The position numbers and the translations under genes are program-made. DNA of 64,000 nucleotides, taken from assembly GCA_029449235.1 (NCBI GenBank), contig JANATG010000005.1, forward strand, positions 992,001 to 1,056,000. Direction: 5' to 3'. Shown in pieces: positions 23,416 to 35,176 of this stretch. How positions within the stretch are numbered: position 1 is the stretch's first letter; every line of letters begins with the position of its first letter. This stretch comes from Linnemannia schmuckeri. Lineage: Eukaryota; Mortierellomycota; Mortierellomycetes; Mortierellales; Mortierellaceae. The notes beneath the pieces are model-generated. The model ran no database searches. It had not been told where the DNA came from and saw only the letters and a list, made by a program, of their open reading frames with translations.

Positions 23416-26400
23416 TTAGTTGAGCATGGTTTGAATCGACATCCCAGGACGACGACGACCGGTAGTCGGAGAGGACGAAGACGACAATCCACCGTTTCCA
23501 CCATCCGTCTCCTTAAATTCCATAGGCGACGGGGTTGCAGACAAGGACAAAGCTGAAGGGGAACGGGCGGAGGACTGACTAGAGGAGGAGGAGGAGGAGG
23601 AGTGCGAAACAGACTCATCCTCCATTTCGTCCATGGCCTCGTCTCCTTCATAGTCATCATCGTTTTCGCGGTCGGCTGACAGAACAGAGTCAACGCTCTG
23701 ATTGTCATCTTCGCCCTCACTGTCGTGGCCCTTCTCGTCTCCACTGCTGTTATAGTTATGTTGACCTGAGCGGGCAACGGAAAGATTAAAGGGCTGGAAG
23801 GTGGCAGTGGACGATCCTGGTTGGTTCACTATCGCCGCCGATGACGACGAAGGGGATAGAGGATAGTGAGGTGCGAGGTATGGGTACGAAGCATGATGGT
23901 GATGTTGCTCTTGTTGTTGGTGATGCGGATGTGGATAACTTGAATGACATAAATAGTGAGGGTGCTGACGAGAGTGTGGGTGAGGAGGAGCGTGGTGGGA
24001 AGGGTGCATGTGGGGACCATGGTGATGTCCAGACTGATTAAGTTGTTGTTCTGCAATCACCATCGCGGCCACATTAAGATCAATGTCCATCACGCCCGAA
24101 TATGGGTGAGAAACCGCATAATCCTTTGACAATTGAGGCGATAAGTAGGCACCTTCTGTCGAGCTCGTCGTCACCTCGGGTATGGTTACCCCTCCTGAAG
24201 TGCCAGTAGTGTGATAATGCCTTACCGGCCTGGTCGACGACATTGAACCACCGCTCCCAGCTCCTAGTGCCGCTGGACTCTGCCCTTGGTCGGTCGAGCT
24301 CTTCTTGGGTCGAGATGAGGACATGGATTCTTCCAGATTTTCGGAAACTAAGACCCAGCACCCTCCCTTGCCACGCTTGACCTGCTTGGAGGATTTTCCA
24401 GTGCCGCTAAGCTTTGAATCGCCATCATCTTCATCGGCCGATCCTGAGGGCAGGTTTTCGTCCTTGATAACAATCCGGCGGAAGCACTTGTTGTGGCTGA
24501 GGTTATGACGGACCGTGTTCTAAGAGAAGGAAAGGAAGCATAAGGAGAATTAATCTGATGGGTCCAAGAAGCAGGGGAAGGATGAGAAAAGGGAAAGGAG
24601 GCATGTGCGCGGAAAAAAAACTGATTACCAAAGCGGAGAACGGGAAAGTGAACAAAGCAAAATAGCCAAAGAACAAAGCATATTGCATAAAAACGCATAC
24701 CTGCCAACCCTTGTCGTTGCCATCCATGGTGGGGATTTCGCGACTGACATAATCATAAATCTCTGAGAGCTTCAGTCGCTGAAAGGGAGAGTTGCGGATG
24801 GCCTTGATGATAATAGTCGAGTAGGACTCGTTGGGTCGACGCCTCCTGCGCGTCGTCTTGAGCTCGCCTGATGATGTGGTAACCACCGTCACGGGCGATG
24901 TGGTTGATCCTGCAGGGTCGGTCCGAGCGACTGAACTTGCGGCTGCTGAGGCCGACGATGGTGCATGTGCCGAAATTGATCCAGAGACGGGCGACGGCGA
25001 TGCTGTGGATAAGTAGGAATGGGGCGGCAGGTGTGAAGACGACGAGGTCCTTGAAACTCCATACGGAGGTCCACGACACGACGAGTATGGCTCGTCCGCA
25101 TTGACATGTGATGAAACCGAAGTGCGCTCTGCATGCTCAGATGTCATAGAGTGGTGACGGGTAGGTTGCGAGCCATACGCATTCTGGTGCTGTTGCTGTG
25201 AGTGATGGTCCTGTCCGGGGGAGTGAGGACGACGCGAGGACCGACGTGCCGGTTGGGAAAATGGTGCAAATGCATTACGCGCTGCTGACGACGTCAAATT
25301 GGGATGGCTATGCATGCTGGTCAGAGCCTGCAAAGTGTTTGATGCATGGACGTACTGAGGGGCTCGATCAACTGGGTGTTCTAAGCGAGAGTCTCGGTAC
25401 CGATCCTGTGGTCTGCTGGAATGCGCCTGATGTTGTGGATGCTGAGTCCGGTGTTGGTGGTGATGATGCTGCTGATGCGAATGGCGAAGATGGCACTGTT
25501 GCTGCTGCTGACGGGTACTCTTGTCCTCTCTATGGTATCCAATCCGCTCTGGGTAATCCTGTGACATTCTAGTGCTACGCTCAGCTCCTTGTCGGTCGCT
25601 CAAAGTCGATGGGTGGTACTGAGGAGCAGGGTCGTGGTGATGTAGACGTTGCTCGTGTCGATGAGGGCGAGGGTATTTACTGTCCGAACGAGAGCTAGGG
25701 TGGTCGTGGTATGACATTTGTCTTCGAGGCAAGGCCCAGGAAGGAGGAAAGTAGGATGATTTTGGGTAGGAAGATGGCGACCTTGCGGAGGATTCTGAAG
25801 GTATGCTGCGCCCTGCCCAGCTCTCTGACGCGGAAACACCTTCGCTAGAGTTGTGGCGATGGAGGTGACGACTAAAGGCTGCGTGCCCCTGTTGTTGTTG
25901 TAGCGAGTGTTGCTCCTGCCGGTTGGATGATTGAAGGTGTGGAGGAGATCTTGCTGCGCCTGATTGGACGGAGGGTGAGCCAAACGAGAGCACGTTGTGG
26001 GAGGCGTACGAGGAAGACGAGGGCAATAGCGGCGCGGACAAAAAACTGTCGGTGGAGCTGGGGGAGGTAGGTGGTGGAGGAGAGTGAACGAGGAAAGGGG
26101 ACGTCGATGCTCGTGGAGAGAGTGGTGATCGAGGTGAGCGAGGAGAGGTGGCGCTATAAGGCATATAGCGCTCCTGAGAGACGTGGGGGGATCGGTGACG
26201 CACGGTTGAGAAACCTCGTCTGACGATTTGCCCTGAAGTTGGTGCTGTCAAACCTGTAGGGAGGCAGAGAGGGAAAGAAGGAAGGAAGGAAGAGAGAGAG
26301 AAAAGAAAAGAAAGAATCAACAAAGGACGGGAAGAGAAAGTAAAAACAATGGCAAAGAAAAAAAACGTTAGCACGGAAGTTGCGCAACCAAAATAAAGTC

Positions 26401-26437
26401 ACTTGGTTCGTCGATGGTTTTTTGGAGCAGTAATAGA

Positions 26438-26471
<34 letters not shown>

Positions 26472-27981
26472 GAAAAACAGGGTTGACGACAAAGAAATTT
26501 ATGCGCTTGACCCAAGGAGATCGTCGTTTTGCCTGTAAACCACATCTTATTGTATCGGGATTGGAAATAAATAACAATACACTTTTTTTTTCTTAAGCTC
26601 CTATTACCCCCGGTCTGAAAGGATCTTTTTTTCCTTTACTTAGGTTGAAAGGGGATTTGTTTGTGCGTATTTCTATTACCAAAGTGAGCATCATGAGCTC
26701 GCTCCGAAGCGCATTCCCGGTCCTTTCTCCGTGTCGTACCAGTTCCCAAACAGTGGCGAGAGTTTAGAGTGAAGGCCCATTAATAACACCAAAATAATGG
26801 TAACTCCCCCTTGAAAGAAAGAGATAGGACAAAAACGGCGAAAGGTGAAGCATGTGGACGTGGTATGAAAAAAAGGTGAAGCGTGATGTAGATTGGAAAA
26901 AAAGGGAATCAAGCACAGCAAGTTTTGGGTTCAAGATGAGCCGGGGAGGTGAATCGAGCAGGAAGGGAAAATGAGATGGAAAAAAGGGACAAATGAAGTA
27001 TCGACGATATCGACAGCGATGGTGATGATGTCTAACGAACGAAGCTTACAATGTAAAGAAGGAAATAGAAAAATGAAAAAGAAGGAGAGGGAGAAAGCGG
27101 AGAAGATGAGGGTGTTAGATACTCTTATTTGTAGGAGGAGGAAGAAAGAAGCAAAGGAAAGAAGAAAAGGAGAAGGAAAGAAGAAGAGAAGGAGAGGCGA
27201 CGAGGGGAGGATAGCGAAGGAAATTGAAGGGGATATGAATTGCTGTGGTGCGGCCGACGTCGGGAGTGTATTGGTCAGGGAAGAAAGAAGCAGGGGAACG
27301 ATTGAGAAGAGCGGGAGCAACGTATTTTCAAGGACGTACAGATGGAAAATGAATGTATACGAGAGTGGCGAGGAAAGTAATGAAAGTGGGTTGGGTTTGA
27401 TGGTTATGATAGTGGTATGAATAAATGAATGTTGGAGAGGGATAAAGAGGAAGGAAAGAAGAAAGGAAGGATGAAAAGAAGAAGGACGAAGGAGAGGTGA
27501 ATGAGTGGAAGAAAAGAGGACGAAGTGGAGGGATGGAAGGAAGGAAGAAGAGGGAGAGACGAGAAAACGAAAAATAAAATAATAATAGCAGCCGTCGCTA
27601 TTGTAGTTTATTTGTTAGAATGTGGATGGATGCATGCGTGCGTGGGTCATCATTCACTTCGTCTCTCATTCTTTCTCCCTCTCATTTTCTCAATTGTTTG
27701 TTTGTCTGTTGGCCTCCGCCTGTTGGTGCGCTTGCTCATTTTCCCTATCAACAGCACCTTGACACATCCACATTAAAGCACGAAGATACAAAGAGAGACT
27801 GCATCATGCACATATACATCTTTTTCAACTGCAATCCTCATCTCCCCCACCTTGCTCCTCCCTCCTGCTCACCCTCTCTTCATTTTTTGTATGTACGCTT
27901 GATTTTTTTGTTGACCTTCTGTTGGTGTGTGAATGCGCCGTAGTCATGAAAGGATGAAAGTATGTGGAAAGCAGGAGCATG

Positions 27982-28039
<58 letters not shown>

Positions 28040-28411
28040 TGAGAGAGAGCAAGAGAGAAAATCAAAAAAAGTAATAGAAAAGGGAAGCGGAGAATATTTT
28101 TTCTCTCTGGGAGCGCGTGAGCATATGTCCCTGAAAGGAAAGCGAGGAAAGAAAGGAAGATGAGAAAAGGTGGCGACTGAACAATCAGCCGTTAGGGTCG
28201 CACAGTTACCTGACTGAAAATCGAAAGAAATTTTTAAGCTGTTGGGGGAATCAGATTGAGATCGGACCACGGACTCCTTCAAAGAGGCCTCATCATGAAA
28301 GCTTTCAAAGATTTGGGGAGAGTCGAGCGAGTTGATTTTGATATCGGGATTGGCGGTAGAGGTGATGGCGCTGGCGGCGGCTGCAAGTGCAGCTGCCTCA
28401 AGATGGTCCAT
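23416..28411 (-). CDS. Forkhead-box transcription factor
   Basis: Predicted nuclear DNA-binding regulator. Proposed exons (minus strand): 28411-28210, 26253-24701 and 24519-23416, joining in phase to 952 aa. The last junction falls inside the forkhead domain and is firm (...NDKGWQ joined to NTVRHNLS). The first exon (MDHLEAAALAAAASAI) is joined across a 1.96 kb intron and is less sure; translation could instead start in exon 2 (ATG near 26164). The forkhead domain is about residues 542-649: helix 1 SYSTIIIKAI, KLSEIYDYVSREIP, the recognition helix NTVRHNLSHNKCF, and a final wing KGGCWVL. It is atypical: the usual P-P-Y-S-Y opening is N-E-S-Y-S, and about 30 acidic/Ser-rich residues are inserted in the wing. 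The rest is Ser/Pro/His/Gln-rich disorder. Assignment to a named forkhead subclass is not possible by eye. Confidence 0.85.
26439..26470. repeat. A-run of about 32 nt in forkhead gene intron 1
   Basis: Uninterrupted A tract on the + strand (T on the transcribed sense strand), inside the proposed first intron, about 190 nt upstream of the acceptor. It is one of several 20-40 nt homopolymers in this window. Confidence 0.9.
27985..28036. repeat. (GA)n microsatellite
   Basis: About 26 GA units (CT on the sense strand of the forkhead gene), lying in its first intron about 175 nt downstream of the proposed donor. The surrounding 27.05-27.57 kb is also purine-rich on the + strand. Confidence 0.97.
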
Positions 28412-30433
28412 GTGGGATGGCTGTGTTGGTGCTGTTGCAATTGTTTCAGTTGTTTTTGTAACTATAAATGTAGTTTTAGTTGTGGTGGTGATGGTAGGAG
28501 CGAAAGAACTGGGCAAACACCCTTCACAGATAGACAGGATGGACGACAGTAAGGAGGAAGAAGGCTATGCATAAAATATCAAAAAAAAAATCTAGGGTCA
28601 GAGTTTGCGAACCCGAACCGTACATTGATAATTTCGCATCAGCAGATTGGTAAAGGTACAAATGTGTTTGCACAAAGTTTTGTTAGTTGGGGATGGAGAA
28701 GGAGGTGAGCGAGAAGGCGTGTGGGTGGGTGGCAGAGAGAGTATGTGGAAGAGAGCGAGAGTGGAAGAGAGACTGAGAGTGAGAGAAAGAAAGCAGGGAG
28801 CAAAGGTGGAGAGAAGACAAGAAGGAAAGAGAGAGACGGACGGCGGATTGAAAAGGAGGCAAATAAAGCAAAATAAAAGAATAGACAGAGGCCAAAGTCA
28901 TAAAAAGAATCTAATTGAAAAAGAAAACGATACAAACAAAAACAACAAAATCACTCAACCGCTTCAATTTAAGTAACCACAACAAAAAAAAACAAGCATG
29001 CAAACAAAGAAACGGAAACAAAAACCGAAACTATAAAGGGATTTGGATGGCGATTTGCCTGTGGTTCGGTCCTTTAGAAAGCAAGCAAGGGAGAAAGAAA
29101 AAGGGTGTGAAAAAAAGAGAGAAAGAGACAAACAAAAAAACACAGCTGCCTGCCTAGCATGCCCTTATTTGAAGAGCACACAAGAGCGCCCAACGTTATC
29201 AGTGACCCATCGATGGACGAAAAGCGTAAAAAAAAAGTGGCAAAAAGCAAGCAGGAGGATAAGCAAGAAAAAAAAAGATATATAGGCTTTGGTCCCCCAT
29301 ACAGCTACTCTGTTTTTTCATTTCATTTTGTTCTGTCGGCGAGGGTCCACCTTTCTTTTCCTGCAAACACACATATGCGATCTCCATAGCGCCTGTTCAT
29401 TGTACCCTTACAAATAGAGACATGCATACTGTTTTCTCCTCCTCCCCTGTCTCCTTCAGGTCTCCTACTACTCCACTCCCTTCTTTCCGCCTCTGTTCTC
29501 CCTTCTCTTCTCACTTCCTTACCGGACTCTTCGGATATCAAACGTAAATAATAATTATAAATATAAAGTAAACAAAAACGATGAAGGTTTGCGTACAAAA
29601 CTCAATATAGCATAGACAGCTGCTCGCTAAGCTAACCTTGACAAAGAGTGCAGGAGTGTGTGTGTGAGAGAGAGAGATAGAGAGGGAGAGAGAGAGAGTA
29701 AGAGAAAGAGAGAGCGTCAGTCTCATGGCAGAAAGGTCACTTTCCTTACTCTTCCTTTCTCTCTCTCTCTCTGTCTCGTATATCTTCTGCACTATTCCAA
29801 ATGTAAACAAAATGAAGAATAACAAACATCATAACAAAGAAAGTGACAGAGGGTCGAGCGAGCAAACAGACAACACACTAACACAATCTACCCGCGCAAA
29901 TAAAAAAAAACTACTACTCGTCCCTCTTCTCACTTATCCACAATCTAGTGGGCACAAGAGTTCTACCTCTCTGAAGATCATATTTTTTTTTAAAAAAAAA
30001 AAAAAACAACGCCTTCATGTTGTTAAATAAAGATCCATACCGACCAGACCCAAATGAATGTAGATAAAAAAACACCTGCTAGCGATAGTATGTTATATCT
30101 GTCATCTTTTCCATAGTTTGCTTAGACTGAGGCGGACGAAATAAACGAAGAGAGTTCGCGGAAATTTGCAGTCGCCACATGAAAGATTTAATAAAGACAA
30201 AAAATAAAATGTAGACATCATGGCGATAGTGTTTGTGTCTGGCGAGGTTTGTACGCTTGTATCCATGAGACACAAACAAAAAAAAACAAAATGATGAAAT
30301 AATTCAGAGAGGGTCAGGAGGAAATAAATCACACGGGTGTGTACAGAAATGGGTGGAGAAAAAATGTGAGGGAAGAGAGAGCGGACGATGTGACTAAATG
30401 CCGAGTATCCGGACGGTGAGCAAATGAGAGAAA

Positions 30434-30469
<36 letters not shown>

Positions 30470-31225
30470 CTGCAAAAAAAGGAGGTAGAGGGAAAGAGAG
30501 CGAGGAAGAAAGATAGACAAGGGGTGAAGGAAGGAACGACCTCCATTTTGGTTGCACAAATGGCAGGCATCGCGATGGTAGCGGTAAAAGGTTCTGTTGG
30601 ATACAATAGAGTTTTTTTTCTTGCTGGCATTGTGTTTTGGGCGCGGGAGTGGTAAAAATGTTTTGTATGTTTGTATCTCTCAGTTGTTTGCAATAAAGGG
30701 ACGAAGTTGAATAAATGGAAAAGTGATGGAGATTGCATGAAGAGACTATGTTTGCAATTAGAGAAACGGTTCCTGAGGAGCAGAGGAGGGAGGTCAGAGG
30801 AAGGGAATGAAAAAAGGAATCGTTCTTTTGTGTACACCTGTGTAAATGAAAGTGCGTGTGGGAAAAGATATGAAGAAAAGTGAAGAGGAATAGAGGGCGG
30901 GTGATGGATAGGTGCCATGTTTGAGGAAGGTTTGGAGCGGCATTTCGAAAGGTACATAAATTGGGTAGAAAAGGCTTCAAACTAAGTTGCGGAGCATGCA
31001 GAGAATGAACAAACAAACTGAAAGAACTTTTACCAAATAAAAAAAAAAATTGAAAAAAAAATGGATAAAAAATGGATAAAAAAACTGGCGCAAGAGAAGA
31101 TTGTTTGGTTGGTTCTCTTACGATTCGATTTTTGTTATTCCTAGTGGGTTGCGTTTGACTGAGACGAATGAGATGCTATTGAGGGGAAGTGAGTCAGTGG
31201 AGTGGGTGACTGAAGTTGATCGTTG

Positions 31226-31263
<38 letters not shown>

Positions 31264-32121
31264 AGAGAGAAGGGTTATGGAGGAGGGATCGTCAACAGGC
31301 TTGGGCTGACCGAAAGAAAATGTTCTGAGCACAGCTCCTGAGAGTGAGAGGGATGTATGAGATGGCTCGAAGGAAACAATAGAGAAGAGAGGATATGAAA
31401 AGGTCAAAATTGAGGCGGGTTTATGAAATAGGTGGAGTAGCTGGTGAAGTAATTGTTGGTGTGAGTTGAAAATGGGGTAGCGATGAAGCGGAAGGCCAAA
31501 GGTGAGTGAGGATAATGAGTTAGGGAGGGCGAAGGTGGATGTAAATGAGGATATAAATGGACTGCGAAGAGTAAAGTGGGATACGTGTGTGCTGGTAGTA
31601 TGAAGAGAGTGGAGAGAGGGGATGGTGTTAATGTTGACGATGACGAAGTTTAGGCGCACAGATACATGTACTACGGGCAGATAAAGAATGAAAATGAAAG
31701 AAGAGAGGAAAGGGGAGAGGGAGAAAGAAAGGAAAGAAAGAACAAGGGTTAAGAAGATCAAAAGTTACGAGGATACGAAGAGAAGCGTAGAAGATTAAGG
31801 AGTAAAAGAATAAACAAAGGGCGAAAAAAACAGGAATGATCGAAAAAAGGGAAAGGAAACACAAGGATGAACAAGAGGAGAAGACACACATACAAGCAAA
31901 AGGAAAGAAGAAGAATAAGAAGAAAGGAAGAATAGAAGAAAGGTAAAAAAGGGAAATTAGAAATAAGAAAGGAACGAAGACAAAAGAATGGATGACAATC
32001 TTCCTTCCCTCCTTGACACCCTTTTCTCCCCTGGTCGCACTCCAGCCAATTGTGTATGTTTTATTTTGTTTGCTTAGCATTCGACTGGCTGACTGACAGG
32101 ATTGACTGACTGACTGACTGA

Positions 32122-32152
<31 letters not shown>

Positions 32153-34430
32153 TCCGGCCATCAGACCATCCGATAGTTTTGTTTGTTTTTGTTTGTTATA
32201 TTGCGTTGTTTCTTTAACTATTCAATTGTACGTGGGATTACAGAGTGAAAAAGGTGATAAAGGAGCAACTCGATGAAATCTCGTTTTGTTTGGTTGAATA
32301 ATCAACTTCAAGTGAAATGGAACAACACCCCTCCTCCCTACTCTCTCTCTTTCTCTCTCAATCTCACTCTCTCTTTTCTTCTCCCCCTCCTTTTTTTTGA
32401 CGTGGTTTGTTTGTTGGGAGGCTGCAGCATTAACCAAAAAGACAAAAAAAAAGGGGGAGAAAGAACTATGAACGAACAGGATTAACTCTGAATTACTCCG
32501 AGGAAGGAGACAGGAGAACAGAAAGAAAAAAAAGGATAGGACCATCGGGCATTATCCCTGTCAAGACATTTACTGCCCTTGTACGCCACATACGTATCAA
32601 CTTTGTGTTCTTGTGTTTGTTTGCTTTCACTTATTCCCAGATCGACATTCAGCAGCAACAGAGAAAAAAAAGTTTAAACGGTTGAAAGGCGGTGCCAAAT
32701 GGATGCAAAGATAATCTGCTTCATATTTTTTTCTCGGCCCTTCTCGCTTTCTTCGTCTATGTACAACTAGCTGGTACTAATACCCGCGCCCGTCGTCATT
32801 CTGGGACCCTAGGGAAGGAAACCAAGTAAATGATTTTTCTCTATTATTGTTATATTTCAAATTACATCTCGAGCATCCGTCAGGTACCCGGTCCCGCCCA
32901 TTTTTTTGTTTGGTCTTTGTTTGGTTTCTAGTTTGTTTGTCTGGTTGATGTTGTTTGTCTCTCTCTCGCTCTCTCTCGCTCCCTCTCTCTCTTTCTTTCT
33001 TTCTTTCTTTCTCTCTCCCTCTTTCTCTCTCTTTCCCCTGGACCATTTTTTTGTGCTGTGTTGCGAAATAACTCGTGTCTGACCCTAGGAGAAAAAAAAA
33101 TATAAACAAAAGCAACCACTCTCCTTCCTTGGCGTACTCCAAACCTGTGTCGGCAATTATCAATCTTCTCCTTGAAACTTACGCCGTATGATCAAGTTCT
33201 ATTCAGACTATTCACAAACTACTACAATATTTTTTGAGGGTCTTTCTTCTTTCCTTTCTTACAGAGTAGTGCCCGAAGAATGTAATGCATGGCTCCCACC
33301 CTTTTTAACTATGGAGCTACTTATTCAATTCATTCCACAAAAGAGGACGGTTATTCTACTACCAACCAATAAAGTTTTCTTCTATATTTTTGGTCAAAAA
33401 CCCCTGAGAGGACTTTCCTGGTTGGCCGGGTCTCGGGGTTCCAAAAGAATTAGGGAGCAACCCAAAAAATGTTCATCGCTATCCTGAACAGGTACCAGCC
33501 AAGAGGGAAGAGGAGATGGGAGGAAGGGAGAACCTGTTTGAGGGGCTGTCAGGTACCATCTTTGTAAGATTCATTCCGAGAAAAAAAGAGAGAGCGGTAA
33601 CATTATTTCGTATCATAGAATGTATGAAGCACTGACGCTTTGCAAACAGAAAAATCTTTTGCGCAAGATAAAAAAGAACAAAGTCGAGGAAAGTTTCGCC
33701 AAAAATTGCTCCACACTTCAGTAGTGAGAAAATGAGAGAAGGAAAACCGGTCGTCTTCTAAGGTAGCCAGCGACGTCAAGAGAACAACAACCTTCAGTTT
33801 CTTAAAGCACGAAGAAATGTGAACGCCACCACATACTTTCCCCTTCTGTTATCGGATCTAAACTCGATCCTCGCTCCTTCTACCCTGCTTTCTTCCTTTC
33901 TTTCTTACTTACTTTTTCTCCCCCTTTTTTATTCTCACAACTCACCGCTTTTCCGACGAACGAAACAATATCGCAACTTAGCCAAGCATACTTAACAGAA
34001 TAAGGTTGTAATCCCCTCTTTCACACCCTTCCATCTATGGTCTCGCCTCGCGTCATCCGTACCTTCACTCTTCCCTTTTCCCCATGTCTGACACCGAAAC
34101 ACACACCTCCCTGCGACTTTTCCTATGCTTCCTTTCTTGCGCTTCTACCAAAACCGCAATAAAGAGCCTCCTCTCCTCTTCAAGGCCTGGTCGCTGCAAC
34201 TCCAGCCCAAACAAAGACACACTCACGATCTGGGAATAATATGTGATGACGACGATCAACTTTAGCCAATGTCTTTCCCTATCTTCTCTTTTTTCTGGAA
34301 ATCTAAAAAAATGGTCGTTTTCGGTTGGGTGAGACCAAACTGCAAGCAAACACGAAAATAGTCTTCTTTTCTTTTTTCTTCGCGTTCTCTTTCTCTCCTA
34401 AAAACCAGGGAGAAATTGGACGAGAGCCAT
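28412..34430. other. Gene-free region upstream of the forkhead gene
   Basis: About 6 kb with no supportable gene on either strand. It is purine-rich on the + strand in blocks (28680-28900, 31650-31980), that is, CT-rich in the direction of the forkhead gene. It carries A-runs at 30438-30467 and 31226-31260, TGAC/TGGC tetranucleotide repeats at 32100-32152 and a CTTT run near 32994-33012. One open frame at 33188-33487 is not low-complexity but has no recognisable motif and no homologue I know; I do not call it a gene. Confidence 0.45.
32100..32152. repeat. Compound (TGAC)n/(TGGC)n microsatellite
   Basis: A run of TGAC units passes directly into a run of TGGC units (about six or seven each), then ends in a short GGCC-containing segment. 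It reads as a tetranucleotide repeat that has drifted at its third base. Confidence 0.9.
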
Positions 34431-34434
34431 GCGA

Positions 34435-35045
34435 TCCTGATGGTGACGATGTTGACGATGGCGATGGACTAGACCGCACTGTGAGAAAATAAAACTAAGA
34501 GTCGCAGAAAGCGACCAGAACTAGAACCTTTCAGAGGGGCGGAGAAGACACAAAAAGTGGGTGATAGAGGTTTCGGTTCAAGGCCCTCCCTTTTTGTTTC
34601 CTTATCTTTTTGATATTATTCTAGGCCCTTACCCTGCCACATCGCTAGGCGATCCCGAAGATGACATTCAAGTCTAGTGGCGATGGCGATGGACTGTGAG
34701 AATAAAAAGGAATCAGAGCCAAGTGATGCAGAGAAAAGTCGAAGAGTGGGTGTAAGAGGTCTCGGATTGACCGTTTTTTCCCTTGGTCTTTGCTTTTCTT
34801 TCTTATATTGCTGACTTTCTTATCACCTTCGCCCTCGCACTGCCTCAATCGCCATGCGGCCCCGATGATAGAAATCATATCTGATGGCGATGGAAATGGA
34901 CAGTATGCCAGAATCAGAACCAAATGATGCAGGGGAAAGTCGAAATGTGGGGTGTAAGAGGTTTCGGTTTATCGCCTCCCTTTTTGTCTTCCTTTCTTCC
35001 TTTGCTTTTCTTGTCACCTTCGCCCTCGCACTGCCTCATTATCAC
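34435..35045. repeat. Diverged tandem repeat, about 200-225 bp period, three copies
   Basis: The block GATGGCGATGGA recurs at about 34457, 34682 and 34883. Each is followed in order by a GAGAATAAAA- or CAGAA-like segment, a GTGGGTGTAAGAGGT-like segment, a TTTCGGTT or CTCGGATT segment, CCTCCCTTTTTG and a TTATC/TTGTCACC-CTTCGCCCTCGCACTGCCTC segment. Copies 2 and 3 share CTTCGCCCTCGCACTGCC exactly. No open reading frame runs through, so this is a non-coding tandem duplication just past the 3' end of the downstream kinase gene. Confidence 0.7.
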
Positions 35046-35176
35046 ATCAGATCAAGCTCACTTTTTTTTTCGCAATTGAGTATCTAAATATTATTCGAGA
35101 CAGCATCAACAAAGAAATATATATAAACAACATGGCTGCGATTGAGATTTAATTTACAAAAAAAACCAGCAAGTAC

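Noticed and set aside
30560..30656. Plus-strand 31-codon hydrophobic micro-ORF (MAGIAMVAVKG...)
   Set aside because: Too short to tell from chance and embedded in repeat-rich DNA with no context.
33188..33487. 99-codon plus-strand open frame of mixed composition
   Set aside because: No recognisable motif, no splice partner and no codon bias like the real genes.
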